64,000 bases of DNA from CAVVEQ01 sp963806635 (GTDB lineage: Bacteria > Chloroflexota > Anaerolineae > Anaerolineales > Anaerolineaceae), in assembly GCA_963806635.1 (NCBI GenBank), contig CAWDZA010000024.1, forward strand, positions 76,809-140,808, in the 5' to 3' direction. Of the stretch, positions 24,847 to 33,944 are shown in pieces (position 1 is the stretch's first letter; each line of letters begins with the position of its first letter). Below the pieces are notes generated by a model. It ran no database searches, was not told the origin of the DNA, and worked only from the letters and a program-made list of their open reading frames with translations. Made by a program: the position numbers and the translations under genes.

Positions 24847-26709
24847 ATGGAAATTTCTAAAAACCTCCAGGGCAAAAGCTCGATACCCTTCCCCCCAAGC
24901 CGGGCTGTTACATTTACCGCAACGCGGAGGGACAGGTCATCTACGTCGGCAAAGCCATCAACCTGAAGAACCGGGTGCGTTCCTACTTCCAGGAGCGCTC
25001 CGACAAGGATTTCAAGACCCGCAAGCTGGTGGAAAATATCGCCGACCTGGAATGGATCGTGGTGGGCTCGGAGCTCGAGTCGCTCATCCTCGAGATGAAC
25101 CTGATCAAGAAGCACCGCCCGCGTTACAACATCCGCCTCAAGGACGACAAACGCTACCCATATATCAAAGTTCACTGGGCGGATCCCTTCCCCAAGGTGA
25201 CCGTCACCCGCCAGATGGTCACATGATGGCTCTCGCTATTTTGGACCCTACACCAGCGTGTGGGCAGTGCACCAGACCCTGGATGTGATCCGGCGCATCT
25301 TCACCTATCTCACCTGCGACCGGGTGATCACCGGCCTGGATGAACGACCCTGCCTGTATTACGATATCAAACTGTGCAGCGGTCCCTGCATCGGGGCGAT
25401 CAAACAAGCCGAGTACCGCCAGGCGATCGATGACCTGTGCAACTTCCTGGAGGGCAAGACGGAACCGATCGTCAAGCGTCTGTCTGCTGAGATGGAACAC
25501 GCATCCGAGTACCTGCAATACGAGAAAGCCGCCGCCATCCGCGACCGGATCAACTCCATCGAGCGGGTGGTCGAAAAACAGAAGGTGATCTCCGCCAGCG
25601 AAAAGGATTCGGATGTGATCGCCATGGCACGCGCCGATGGGGAAGCCTGTGTGCAGATATTCTTCATCCGCAGCGGCAAGCTGATCGGGCGCGAGTACTT
25701 CATCCTGGAGGGTACTGAGGAAGCCGCTGATTCCGAGGTGGTCACCCAGTTCGTCAAGCAATTCTATGCCGAGGCTGCCACCATCCCGAATGAGGTATTG
25801 CTTCCCAACGAGGTGGAGGAAGCCCAGATCATCAAGCAGTGGCTGGAATCCTCGCGCGGAGGTCCCAAGGTGGACCTGCGCGTGCCGCGGCGGGGATCCT
25901 CCCGCGACCTGGTAAAAATGGCAGCCGAGAACGCCACGGAGACCCTGCGCTCATTACGCAAGCAGTGGGAGATGGATACAAACAAACAAAGCGAAGCGCT
26001 CACCGAACTGCAGACCGCTCTTGGGCTGGAAGAACCACCCAACCGGATCGAGTGCTTCGATATCTCGAACACCCAGGGGGTTGCCTCGGTGGGCAGCATG
26101 GTCGTTTTTGAGCAGGGCGTGCCTGCCCGCCGGCATTACCGGCGGTTTAATATCAAGACCGTTGAGGGACCGGATGATTTCGCCAGCATGCAGGAGGTGC
26201 TCACCCGCCGCTTCCGCCGCTGGCAGGGTGCCCGGGAGGACCAGACGGTGGGCAAGAAAGAGGATGAGTCCTTCGCGCTCCTGCCGGACCTGCTGATCGT
26301 CGATGGCGGCAAGGGCCAGCTTGGGCGGGCGGTGGAAGTGCTGGAACAATACGGGCTGACCGCGGAAGTGCCCGTGGTGGGTCTGGCAAAGCAGGAAGAG
26401 GAATTATTCCTACCCGATAGGTCGGATTCCATTCTGCTCCCGCGCCATTCCCAGGGACTTTACCTGGTGCAGCGCATTCGAGATGAAGCCCACCGGTTTG
26501 CCATCACTGCGCACCGCAATGCACGTTCCAAAAAAGGGCTGGCATCCAGGCTGGAGACCATTCCCGGGGTGGGACCCGCCCGGCGCAAGGCGCTGCTGGG
26601 GAAATTCGGCTCCATCGAAGGTATTTTGGCTGCAAGCGTGGAGGAGATCGCCGCGATTCCCGGTATCACCCCCGACCTGGCGCAAGCGATCAAAACCGGG
26701 CTGGAATAA
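24847..26709 (+). CDS. uvrC: Excinuclease ABC subunit C, two apparent frameshifts
   Basis: UvrC makes both incisions in nucleotide excision repair. The GIY-YIG domain reads PPKPGCYIYRNAEGQVIYVGKAINLKNRV, then the UVR motif (IVKRLSAEMEHASEYLQYEKAAAIRDRI), the RNase H-like C-terminal nuclease (PNRIECFDISNTQG, LLIVDGGKGQLG) and a helix-hairpin-helix end (IPGVGPARRKALLGKFGS). The reading frame breaks twice. Near 24870 one added G joins MEISKNLQG to QKLDTLPPKPG. At 25224 removing one T joins RQMVT to DGSRYFGPYTSV. The gene is otherwise intact to 26709, about 620 residues. A TACAAT box lies 13 bases before the ATG. Confidence 0.9.
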
Positions 26710-26795
26710 AGTCCTCCGCCGGATACCTTGTACGGTTTTTTGCCTTATCCACGTAATTTTGATAACATAATACTTACAACAAAGGGAAATGAATC

Positions 26796-27428
26796 ATGGC
26801 AAAACCCAAACATCTCAATTTCTACAATTCCGCCCCAGACCTGAAGTTGCAGGATACCAACGGAAAACCCGTACGGCTCTCCAGCCTGTGGAAGAAGAAA
26901 CCTCTCCTGCTGGCTTTTGCCCGTCACTTTGGTTGCACCCAGTGCAAGGAAATGCTGGATGAGATCGTTGGTGGAAAATCGCGCATCCACGCCGCTGGGT
27001 TGGGAATCGCTGTGATCATGCAGGGTACGCCGGAAGAATCCGCTGCTTTTGCCAAACAGCACGCCCCCGGGTTGAAAGTTCTCGCCGACCCGGAACGGGC
27101 TGCCTATCATGCCTTTGGATTGGAGCGGGGTGATCTTTTCCAGACCTTTCTCAACCCGAAAGTCTGGTCTGCAGTCTCAAAATCCCGGAAAAAGGGTTAC
27201 AAAGTGGAGCCTGCCCCCGCGGGGCAGGATTCGATGCAGATGGCTGGCACATTCATCATCAGTACGGATGGCAGGATCGAATTACCCTATTACTACGACA
27301 ATATTGCCGATCATCCCCCGCTGGATCTGCTGCTGAACGGGGTGCTTTCCTCCCGCTGGGATCAGGAATTTGAAGGCCCGGTGGGGCCGGCTGGAAATGA
27401 ACCCTCGGAATCAGGGGAGGATAAATGA
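26796..27428 (+). CDS. Peroxiredoxin-like (AhpC/TSA superfamily) protein
   Basis: 210 residues with a thioredoxin fold. AFARHFGCTQCKEMLDE has a CxxC in place of the usual peroxidatic Cys environment, as in the PrxL2-type peroxiredoxin-like family. LRLEGIAVIMQGTP-like and LKVLADPERAAYHAFGLERG segments and a GTFIISTDGRIELPYYYDNIADHPPLDLLL end are also family-typical. It is a cytoplasmic thiol-dependent redox protein; the substrate is unknown. AAAGGGA precedes the start. The next gene, an ABC permease, overlaps its stop by 4 bases. Confidence 0.8.
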   Translation: MAKPKHLNFYNSAPDLKLQDTNGKPVRLSSLWKKKPLLLAFARHFGCTQCKEMLDEIVGGKSRIHAAGLGIAVIMQGTPEESAAFAKQHAPGLKVLADPERAAYHAFGLERGDLFQTFLNPKVWSAVSKSRKKGYKVEPAPAGQDSMQMAGTFIISTDGRIELPYYYDNIADHPPLDLLLNGVLSSRWDQEFEGPVGPAGNEPSESGEDK

Positions 27429-28597
27429 GACGCTTATTTTCCATGGCTGGTTACCTGGCCATTAAAGAGATCTGGCACAACAAGGGACGTTTCCTGCTGG
27501 TCAGCATGGTGATCGGCCTGATCACCCTGCTGGTGCTGTTCATCGCTGCGCTCGGGGAAGGCCTGGGCAACGGCAACCGCGAATATATATCCAAGGTGGA
27601 TGCGGAGTTGATCGTCTACCAGGCTAAATCGGATTTTCTGATCGGCGCAAGCCGCCTGCCGCGCAACCGCCTGGATGATATTAGCCGGGTGAATGGTGTT
27701 TCGGATACCGGGCGGCTTGGCACATCCAATGCCAGCATCATTCTGCCTGATAAACCCGCACCTTTGAAGGTCGCCCTCCTGGGTGTGGATCCAGGTCACC
27801 CTGGAGAACCGGGGGTTCTTCAAGGCAGCCAGCTTCGATCCAACACCGCCAAGGAAGCCATCATCGACCGCAGTACAGCCCTGCGCAGCGGACTGAAGAT
27901 TGGAGATAACCTGGTCATCCGCACCACACAGGGCACGGAAGATAAGTTCTATGATCTGACCGTGGCCGGCATCGCTGAGGGGCAGCAATATTCCCTGCAG
28001 CCTTCCATTTTTGTACCCTTCAATACCTGGGATAAAGTCCGCCCCAAATCTGAAGCTGAGCTCAATATGAGCAACCCGATCGCCAATGTCGTCCTGGTGA
28101 AGCTGACCGATCCCAACGCATTGGAACAGGTCCGCCAGCGCATCACCGCCGAGGTGAACAACGTGGATGTAGCCACCATCAGCCAGGCCATCCAGGCACT
28201 GCCGGGGTATTCTGCCCAGCAGAGCACCCTGAACACGCAGGGCGGTTTCACCCTCTTCATCGGTATCCTGGTGATCGGTGGTTTCTTCCAGATACAGGTG
28301 CTGCAGAAGGTGCCCCAGATCGGAGTGCTCAAAGCCATCGGCACCTCCAACCCGGTGGTTGCCTGGGCAGCCATCATCCAGATCATCATTATCACCTTCA
28401 TCGGGGTGTTGATCGGGGGACTCTTCAGCTATCTGTTCTCACTCACTTTCCCGCCAACGGTGCCGATCGTTTTCAATGGCACCACTTCCGCGGCCGCGCT
28501 GGCTGCACTGATGATCATCGGACCCCTGGGCGGGTTGGTCTCCATCCGCTACGCAGTACGCATCGAACCGCTGAAGGCCCTGGGGTTGTCATCATGA
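27425..28597 (+). CDS. ABC transporter permease (DevC/FtsX type)
   Basis: 390 residues with the MacB/FtsX/DevC topology: one N-terminal transmembrane helix (about 18-42), a large extracytoplasmic domain (about 45-275) and three C-terminal helices (about 278-300, 320-347 and 358-380). The start overlaps the upstream gene (ATGA); the ATG at 27443 is an alternative. It overlaps the ATPase gene downstream by 4 bases, so the two proteins form an exporter or lipoprotein-type mechanotransmission complex. The substrate is unknown. Confidence 0.88.
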   Translation: MRRLFSMAGYLAIKEIWHNKGRFLLVSMVIGLITLLVLFIAALGEGLGNGNREYISKVDAELIVYQAKSDFLIGASRLPRNRLDDISRVNGVSDTGRLGTSNASIILPDKPAPLKVALLGVDPGHPGEPGVLQGSQLRSNTAKEAIIDRSTALRSGLKIGDNLVIRTTQGTEDKFYDLTVAGIAEGQQYSLQPSIFVPFNTWDKVRPKSEAELNMSNPIANVVLVKLTDPNALEQVRQRITAEVNNVDVATISQAIQALPGYSAQQSTLNTQGGFTLFIGILVIGGFFQIQVLQKVPQIGVLKAIGTSNPVVAWAAIIQIIIITFIGVLIGGLFSYLFSLTFPPTVPIVFNGTTSAAALAALMIIGPLGGLVSIRYAVRIEPLKALGLSS

Positions 28598-29340
28598 ATC
28601 CGCCAACCAACCAAAGTTACCCTCTCGAAACCCGCTCCGTGGTAAAGACCTACGATACCGATTTCGGCATCATCCACGCAGTTGACGATGTCTCGCTGCA
28701 CGTCGCCCCCGGGGAATTCGTCGCCCTGGTCGGACCCAGCGGCTCGGGCAAGACCACCATGCTCTCCATTCTTGCCGCCCTGCTGCAACCCAGCTCGGGC
28801 AGGATCCTGCTGGATGGCATCGACCTCGCCAGCATGGGTGAAAAAGAGCGGGTGCGGATGCGCCGCGAGAAGATCGGTTTCACTTTCCAGGCGAATAATC
28901 TGGTTCCCTATCTGAACGCTGTGGAAAACGTGGAACTGATGCTGCGGCTCAATAACAAGCTTGATAAGACCGGCAAACTGCGTGCGCGAGAGCTTCTGGC
29001 CCGCCTGGGCCTGGGCGAGCGGCTGCACAACTACCCGGGGCAGATGTCCGGCGGGCAGCAGCAGCGGGTGGCCATCGCCCGTGCGCTCATCCACAACCCC
29101 AGCCTGGTGCTGGCCGATGAGCCCACCGCCAGCCTGGATACCGAACGCGCCTACCAGGTGGTGGAGACCTTCGCGGGGTTGATCCACGAGCAGGACCGCG
29201 CCGGCATCATGGTCACCCATGACCTGCGCATGGTGGAGTTTGTTGACCGCGTCCTTCTGATGCGGGACGGCAAACTTGTGCAGGTATTCGCCACCCATGA
29301 GGAGATCATGCGCCTGGCCAGGGGTGGCCCGCATGATTAA
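28594..29340 (+). CDS. ABC transporter ATP-binding protein (LolD/MacB/DevA type)
   Basis: 248 residues. Walker A is GPSGSGKTT (about 47-55), the signature is MSGGQQQRVAIARAL (about 149), Walker B is LVLADEPTASLD, and the H-loop is MVTHDLRM. The sequence is typical of the FtsE/LolD/MacB group. It pairs with the overlapping permease gene upstream. No membrane-fusion protein gene is nearby, as expected for a monoderm. Confidence 0.93.
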   Translation: MNPPTNQSYPLETRSVVKTYDTDFGIIHAVDDVSLHVAPGEFVALVGPSGSGKTTMLSILAALLQPSSGRILLDGIDLASMGEKERVRMRREKIGFTFQANNLVPYLNAVENVELMLRLNNKLDKTGKLRARELLARLGLGERLHNYPGQMSGGQQQRVAIARALIHNPSLVLADEPTASLDTERAYQVVETFAGLIHEQDRAGIMVTHDLRMVEFVDRVLLMRDGKLVQVFATHEEIMRLARGGPHD

Positions 29341-29394
29341 TCTCTTATAGCGCGTATACTTAAATCCAATATTCCATAGGCAACTGGAGGCGAT

Positions 29395-30156
29395 ATGCAG
29401 ATCGACCTTTCCGGAAAGATCGCGCTAGTCACCGGCGGATCGGGTGAATTGGGTCGCGAGATGGTGCGCGCGTTGGCCGAATGCGGCGCAGATGTTGCCA
29501 TTCATTACCACAAACAGGCAGACCAGGCTGACCGGGTGACGCGAGATGCCCTTGCGATGGGCGTGAAAGCCATAGCCGTCCAGGCAGATGTGACCAATGC
29601 AGAGTCGGTTAATAATATGGCAGAGCGAATCGGTAAAGAACTGGGCAGCCCCGATATCATCGTAAACAACGCCGTCATCCAGTATGACTGGAAGCCGGTG
29701 CTGGAACAGGGTCTGGAGGATTACGAGAGCCAGTTCCGTTCCTGTGTTCTGCAAAACGTGCTCATGGCCAAAGCATTTGTACCGGCCATGCAGCAGAGAC
29801 GCTGGGGAAGGGTGATCGCCATCAACACCGAGTGCGCCATGCAGAACTTTCCCGATCAATCCGCCTACACCGCCGGTAAGCGCGGCATGGATGGCGTCCT
29901 GCGCGTTCTGGCGCGCGAGGTGGGCGAATTTGGCATTACCGTCAACCAAGTGGCGCCGGGTTGGACGATCAGCGAGAACGCAACTGCCGGGCACAACCAG
30001 GAGGACGCCTCGTATATAGCCGCTGTTCCTCTTCGTCGCCGCGGCACCGCCCGCGAGGTGGCAACCGTGGTCGCCTTCCTGGCATCCGACCTGGCTTCCT
30101 TCATCACCGGGGCATATATACCCGTCTCCGGCGGCAACGTAATGCCCGCCATCTGA
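29395..30156 (+). CDS. Short-chain dehydrogenase/reductase (FabG-like)
   Basis: 253 residues, a classical NAD(P)H-dependent SDR: ALVTGGSGELGREMVRAL (TGxxxGxG), NNAVIQYDW, YTAGKRG with the catalytic Tyr and Lys, and VNQVAPGWT. The position of the catalytic Ser, 13 residues before the Tyr, appears to be Thr (INTECAMQ). That is unusual but could still function. CTGGAGG precedes the ATG. It resembles FabG but is not near fatty-acid genes; the substrate is unknown. Confidence 0.9.
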   Translation: MQIDLSGKIALVTGGSGELGREMVRALAECGADVAIHYHKQADQADRVTRDALAMGVKAIAVQADVTNAESVNNMAERIGKELGSPDIIVNNAVIQYDWKPVLEQGLEDYESQFRSCVLQNVLMAKAFVPAMQQRRWGRVIAINTECAMQNFPDQSAYTAGKRGMDGVLRVLAREVGEFGITVNQVAPGWTISENATAGHNQEDASYIAAVPLRRRGTAREVATVVAFLASDLASFITGAYIPVSGGNVMPAI

Positions 30157-30250
30157 CCGCCCGGAAGCTCTGTCCGCCTTCCATGATAAAATTGCCCAAC
30201 CACGCCGCGGGCAAGCAGCGGCGGGTGATTATTTTTAGGAGCCTTTATTT

Positions 30251-31942
30251 ATGACCGCCGACCCCGCTGTTGAGTCATCCAATTTCATCCACGAAGCCAT
30301 CGAAGAGGACCTGCGTACCGGCAAATTCGATCACGTCCACACCCGCTTCCCCCCCGAACCCAATGGGTATTTGCATATCGGTCACGCCAAGGCCATCTGC
30401 ATCGATTTCGGCATGGCCCAGGCCTTCGGTGGCAAGACCAACCTGCGCTTCGACGACACCAACCCGGTCAAAGAGGACGTTGAGTATGTGGATGCCATCA
30501 AGGAGGATATCCACTGGCTGGGGTTCGACTGGGAGGATCGCGAGTTCTACGCCTCCGATTACTTCGAGCAGCTTTACCAGTTCGCCGAGCAGCTGATCCT
30601 GAAGGGCAAAGCCTATATCGATGACCTCACCGCAGATGAGATCCGCGAGTACCGCGGCACGCTCACCGAGCCGGGCAGGGAAAGCCCTTACCGCAACCGT
30701 ACCGTAGAGGAAAACCTGGATCTCTTCCACCGCATGCGTGCCGGGGAATTTCCGGACGGCGCGCGGGTGCTGCGGGCGAAGATCGACATGGCTTCCGGAA
30801 ATATCAACCTGCGCGACCCGGTCATGTACCGCATCCTGCATTCCACTCACCACCGCACCGGGGATGCCTGGTGCATCTACCCCATGTATGATTTTGCCCA
30901 CGGTCAGAGCGACTCGATGGAGGGCGTCACCCATTCCCTCTGCGATATCGCCTATGAGATCCACCGCCCGCTGTATGACTGGTTCATTAATGAATTGGGA
31001 ATTTTCCACACTCGCCAGATCGAGTTCGCCCGCCTGAATGTCTCCTATACCATCCTCAGCAAGCGCTATCTGAAACAGATGGTGGAAGCCGGGGTTGTGC
31101 GCGGCTGGGACGACCCCCGCATGCCCACCCTGTGCGGGATGCGCCGGAGGGGCTACACCGCTGCCGCCATCCGCGAGTTCATCGATCAGGTAGGCGTTGC
31201 CAAACGCGAGAACCTGGTGGATATCTCCCTGCTCGAGCACCTCATCCGCGAAGACCTCAACAAGTCCACCCCACGGGTGCTCGCCGTTCTCGAACCATTG
31301 AAAGTGACCATCCGTAATTACCCGGAGGGTAAAACCGAGGAACTGGAAGCCATCAACAATCCCGAGGACCCCTCAGCCGGTACCCGCAAGCTGCCTTTCT
31401 CCAATGTGATCTACATCGAGAAGGATGATTTCCGCGAGGAGCCCCCTCCCAAGTACTTCCGCCTGGCTCCCGGCAAGGAAGTGCGTCTGCGTTACGGATA
31501 CATCATTAAATGTGAAGATCTTGTCAAAGACCCCAATACGGGGGAAGTCGTTGAAGTCATTTGTACTTACGATCCTGCTACCAGCGGCGGGTATGCCCCT
31601 GACGGTCGCAAGGTGCAGGGCACCATTCACTGGGTCTCCGCGGCTCACGCCGTGGATGCCGAGGTGCGCATGTACGACCGGCTCTTCACCTCGCCCACAC
31701 CTGGGAAGGATTCCGAAGGCACAAGCTTCATGGATGACCTTAATCCGGGGAGCTTGAAGATATTGAGCGGATGTAAAGTGGAACCGGGGTTGTCAAACGT
31801 CAAACCCGGCGATCGCTTCCAGTTCGAACGCAAGGGCTTTTTCTGCGTCGACCTCGATTCCAAGCCCGGTGGGCTGGTCTTCAACCTGACAGTGCCCCTG
31901 CGCGATAGCTGGGCGAAGATCGAGGCGGGTGCAAAAAAATAG
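30251..31942 (+). CDS. glnS: Glutaminyl-tRNA synthetase
   Basis: 563 residues, class I. Visible are FPPEPNGYLHIGHAKAICIDFG (HIGH), LRFDDTNPVKED, the KMSKS-like loop YTILSKRYLKQMVE, GWDDPRMPTLCGMRRRG, and the C-terminal beta-barrel anticodon domain. These distinguish it from glutamyl-tRNA synthetase (FDDTNP rather than FEDTDP, and the two-barrel end). Its presence implies direct charging of tRNA-Gln. TTTTTAGGAG precedes the ATG. xseA starts 2 bases after the stop. Confidence 0.96.
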   Translation: MTADPAVESSNFIHEAIEEDLRTGKFDHVHTRFPPEPNGYLHIGHAKAICIDFGMAQAFGGKTNLRFDDTNPVKEDVEYVDAIKEDIHWLGFDWEDREFYASDYFEQLYQFAEQLILKGKAYIDDLTADEIREYRGTLTEPGRESPYRNRTVEENLDLFHRMRAGEFPDGARVLRAKIDMASGNINLRDPVMYRILHSTHHRTGDAWCIYPMYDFAHGQSDSMEGVTHSLCDIAYEIHRPLYDWFINELGIFHTRQIEFARLNVSYTILSKRYLKQMVEAGVVRGWDDPRMPTLCGMRRRGYTAAAIREFIDQVGVAKRENLVDISLLEHLIREDLNKSTPRVLAVLEPLKVTIRNYPEGKTEELEAINNPEDPSAGTRKLPFSNVIYIEKDDFREEPPPKYFRLAPGKEVRLRYGYIIKCEDLVKDPNTGEVVEVICTYDPATSGGYAPDGRKVQGTIHWVSAAHAVDAEVRMYDRLFTSPTPGKDSEGTSFMDDLNPGSLKILSGCKVEPGLSNVKPGDRFQFERKGFFCVDLDSKPGGLVFNLTVPLRDSWAKIEAGAKK

Positions 31943-31943
31943 C

Positions 31944-33170
31944 ATGGGATCCTTTGGAGAGCTCACTCCTCCCGTCCTGCAGGTATCGCAGCTCAACCGG
32001 CTGCTGCGCGAGTTGATCGAGAACGAACAGCTCCTCCAGGATATCTGGATCGGGGGAGAGATTTCCAATTTCACCCGGGCGACCTCCGGGCATATTTATT
32101 TCACCCTCAAAGACCAATCGGCTTCATTAAAGTGCGCCATTTGGAAGGGCAATGCCCTGCGCCTGCGCATGAACCTGCGGGATGGGATGTCTGTGGAAGC
32201 TCACGGCGCTGTTTCCATTTACGAAGCACGCGGAGAATGCCAACTTATCGTAGATGCGCTGCGGCTGGCAGGGGAAGGCGCCCTTTTCCAGGAATTTCTG
32301 AGGCGCAAGGCATTGCTTGAATCCGAGGGGTTGTTCGACCTTTCCCGCAAGCGTCCGCTGCCACCTGCGCCGGCCCGGATCGGGGTGGTCACCTCCCCTT
32401 CCGGTGCCGCCCTGCAGGATATCCTAAATACGTTGGAGCGCCGCTACCCGCTGGCGGAGGTGATCCTTTCGCCCACATCTGTTCAGGGCGAGAATGCTCC
32501 GCAGGAGATCATCGCCGCGCTGCGAAGGCTTACCCAAAGAAATTCCCCTGAGGTGATCATCCTGGCCCGCGGCGGGGGATCGCTGGAGGACCTCTGGGCT
32601 TTCAACGATGAAGGCGTAGTTCGCGCTGTTTCTGATAGTCCCGTGCCCATCGTCACCGGTGTGGGGCATGAAACGGATTTCACCCTCTGCGATTTCGCTG
32701 CCGACCTGCGCGCCCCCACCCCCACTGCTGCCGCTGAATTGGTCTCGCCGGATATCGCAGACCTGCGAATCCAGCTTGCCAGCAGGGCGGAATCTCTTTC
32801 TCTTGTCATGGATGCGCTTCTGGAAAGGCAGGAGGATTCGCTGTCTTCGCTATTCAGTTTCCTGGTACGTGAATCCCCGCGGGTGCGGATCGAGAATGAT
32901 GCCAGGCGGCTGGATGACCTGGCCGAGCGTGGGCAAATGGCATTCCGCCACTTGAAAGTACTCCAGGAAGCCAGGTTCTCGAACCTGGCTGGTCGGATGG
33001 CCGCTCTCGACCCCGCCAGGGTGCTGCAGCGCGGGTACGCTGTGATCCGCGCGGAGGATGGCTCCAGCATCCGTTCCACCCGGCAGGTCGCAAAAGGTCA
33101 ACAGTTGGAGATCGAGGTCACCGATGGAACATTTGGTGCCCAGGTAAACTCAACTGCCGTGAATCATTGA
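31944..33170 (+). CDS. xseA: Exodeoxyribonuclease VII large subunit
   Basis: 408 residues. XseA contains the nuclease active site and, with several XseB copies, degrades single-stranded DNA. The N-terminal OB domain reads DIWIGGEISNFTRATSGHIYFTLKD. Conserved nuclease-domain blocks are IGVVTSPSGAALQDIL, ILARGGGSLEDLWAFNDE, VTGVGHETDFTLCDFAADLRAPTPTAAAEL and the end DPARVLQRGYAVI. The ATG at 31944 fits the family; the in-frame ATG at 31929 lies within glnS. xseB follows after 46 bases. Confidence 0.95.
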   Translation: MGSFGELTPPVLQVSQLNRLLRELIENEQLLQDIWIGGEISNFTRATSGHIYFTLKDQSASLKCAIWKGNALRLRMNLRDGMSVEAHGAVSIYEARGECQLIVDALRLAGEGALFQEFLRRKALLESEGLFDLSRKRPLPPAPARIGVVTSPSGAALQDILNTLERRYPLAEVILSPTSVQGENAPQEIIAALRRLTQRNSPEVIILARGGGSLEDLWAFNDEGVVRAVSDSPVPIVTGVGHETDFTLCDFAADLRAPTPTAAAELVSPDIADLRIQLASRAESLSLVMDALLERQEDSLSSLFSFLVRESPRVRIENDARRLDDLAERGQMAFRHLKVLQEARFSNLAGRMAALDPARVLQRGYAVIRAEDGSSIRSTRQVAKGQQLEIEVTDGTFGAQVNSTAVNH

Positions 33171-33193
33171 CCCCGGTGGATTGAATGTATAAT
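33167..33193 (+). promoter_or_regulatory. Possible internal promoter before xseB
   Basis: TTGACC and TGTATAAT are separated by 15 bases, overlapping the xseA stop. The spacing is short, so this is tentative. Confidence 0.35.
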
Positions 33194-33216
33194 TTCTTCA
33201 AGGTACTCATTCCGCT

Positions 33217-33453
33217 ATGACAAAGAAGGAAACCGTCCAGATCGAATCTCTGACCTATGAACAGGCCTTCGCCGAATTGGAAAAGGTCGTATCTGCTCTG
33301 GAGGACGGGCAGGCAAGCCTGGATGAATCGGTGGAACTTTTCCAACGCGGACAGGCTTTGACCAAACACTGTGCCGACCTGTTGGAACAGGCTCGTCTCA
33401 AGGTGACCGTTCTGGAACAGGAACCGCAAACGAATGGGGAAAAAGGGGAATGA
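33217..33453 (+). CDS. xseB: Exodeoxyribonuclease VII small subunit
   Basis: 78 residues. YEQAFAELEKVVSALEDGQASLDESVELFQRGQALTKHC is the diagnostic XseB helix pair. The small subunit binds XseA in multiple copies. Length is normal. It is in the expected place after xseA and 4 bases before the next gene. Confidence 0.95.
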   Translation: MTKKETVQIESLTYEQAFAELEKVVSALEDGQASLDESVELFQRGQALTKHCADLLEQARLKVTVLEQEPQTNGEKGE

Positions 33454-33457
33454 TCGC

Positions 33458-33886
33458 ATGAGTTATGAAATGATCCTTTCCCCGTTCATCGCCTTCTGGA
33501 TCGCAGGTCTGCTCAAGATACCGATTCACCGCCTGACCGATCACGAATGGAAATGGGGGCTGGTCACCTCCACCGGCGGGATGCCCAGTTCGCACTCCGC
33601 CACGGTCAGCGCCCTGGCACTGGCAGTAGGGCTCAACACCGGGTTTGCTTCCGCCAGCTTTGCCATCTCGATGGTGTTGGCGAGCATCGTCCTCCACGAT
33701 GCGGTCACCATTCGCCGGCAGGCTGGAATGCAGGCAGAACGCATTAATATCGTTTTCAACAACCTGCTTGCTGGAAACCCCCTTTCGGAAAAGGATTTGA
33801 AGGAAGTCCTGGGGCACACCCCTTTTGAGGTTGCCGCCGGTGTGGGGGTGGGGCTGATCACCGCGCTGATTATCTGGGCGTTTTAA
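33458..33886 (+). CDS. Divergent PAP2 family (DUF212) membrane protein
   Basis: 142 residues with about three to four hydrophobic segments. GGMPSSHSATVSALA matches the divergent PAP2 (acid phosphatase/vanadium-dependent haloperoxidase-related) family, as do VLHDAVTIRRQAGMQAE and LKEVLGHTPFEVAAGVGVG. The ATG at 33458 (4 bases after xseB) is preferred over an earlier in-frame ATG at 33434 inside xseB. The family's role is not established; phosphatase activity on lipid phosphates is possible. Confidence 0.88.
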   Translation: MSYEMILSPFIAFWIAGLLKIPIHRLTDHEWKWGLVTSTGGMPSSHSATVSALALAVGLNTGFASASFAISMVLASIVLHDAVTIRRQAGMQAERINIVFNNLLAGNPLSEKDLKEVLGHTPFEVAAGVGVGLITALIIWAF

Positions 33887-33899
33887 GTTTTTTAAATAC

Positions 33900-33928
33900 A
33901 ATCCCCGGGATCCGTTCCGGGGATTTTG
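33900..33928. terminator. Bidirectional terminator between the DUF212 gene and herA
   Basis: A 9-bp stem, AATCCCCGG with CCGGGGATT, closes an 8-base loop and is followed by TTT, between two convergent genes. Confidence 0.75.
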
Positions 33929-33944
33929 GTATTAAATCGCTCGG

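Noticed and set aside
25221..25227. UGA in uvrC as a possible selenocysteine codon
   Set aside because: Reading through gives sequence unrelated to UvrC. Shifting the frame by one base gives the conserved DGSRYFGPYTSV, so it is a frameshift.
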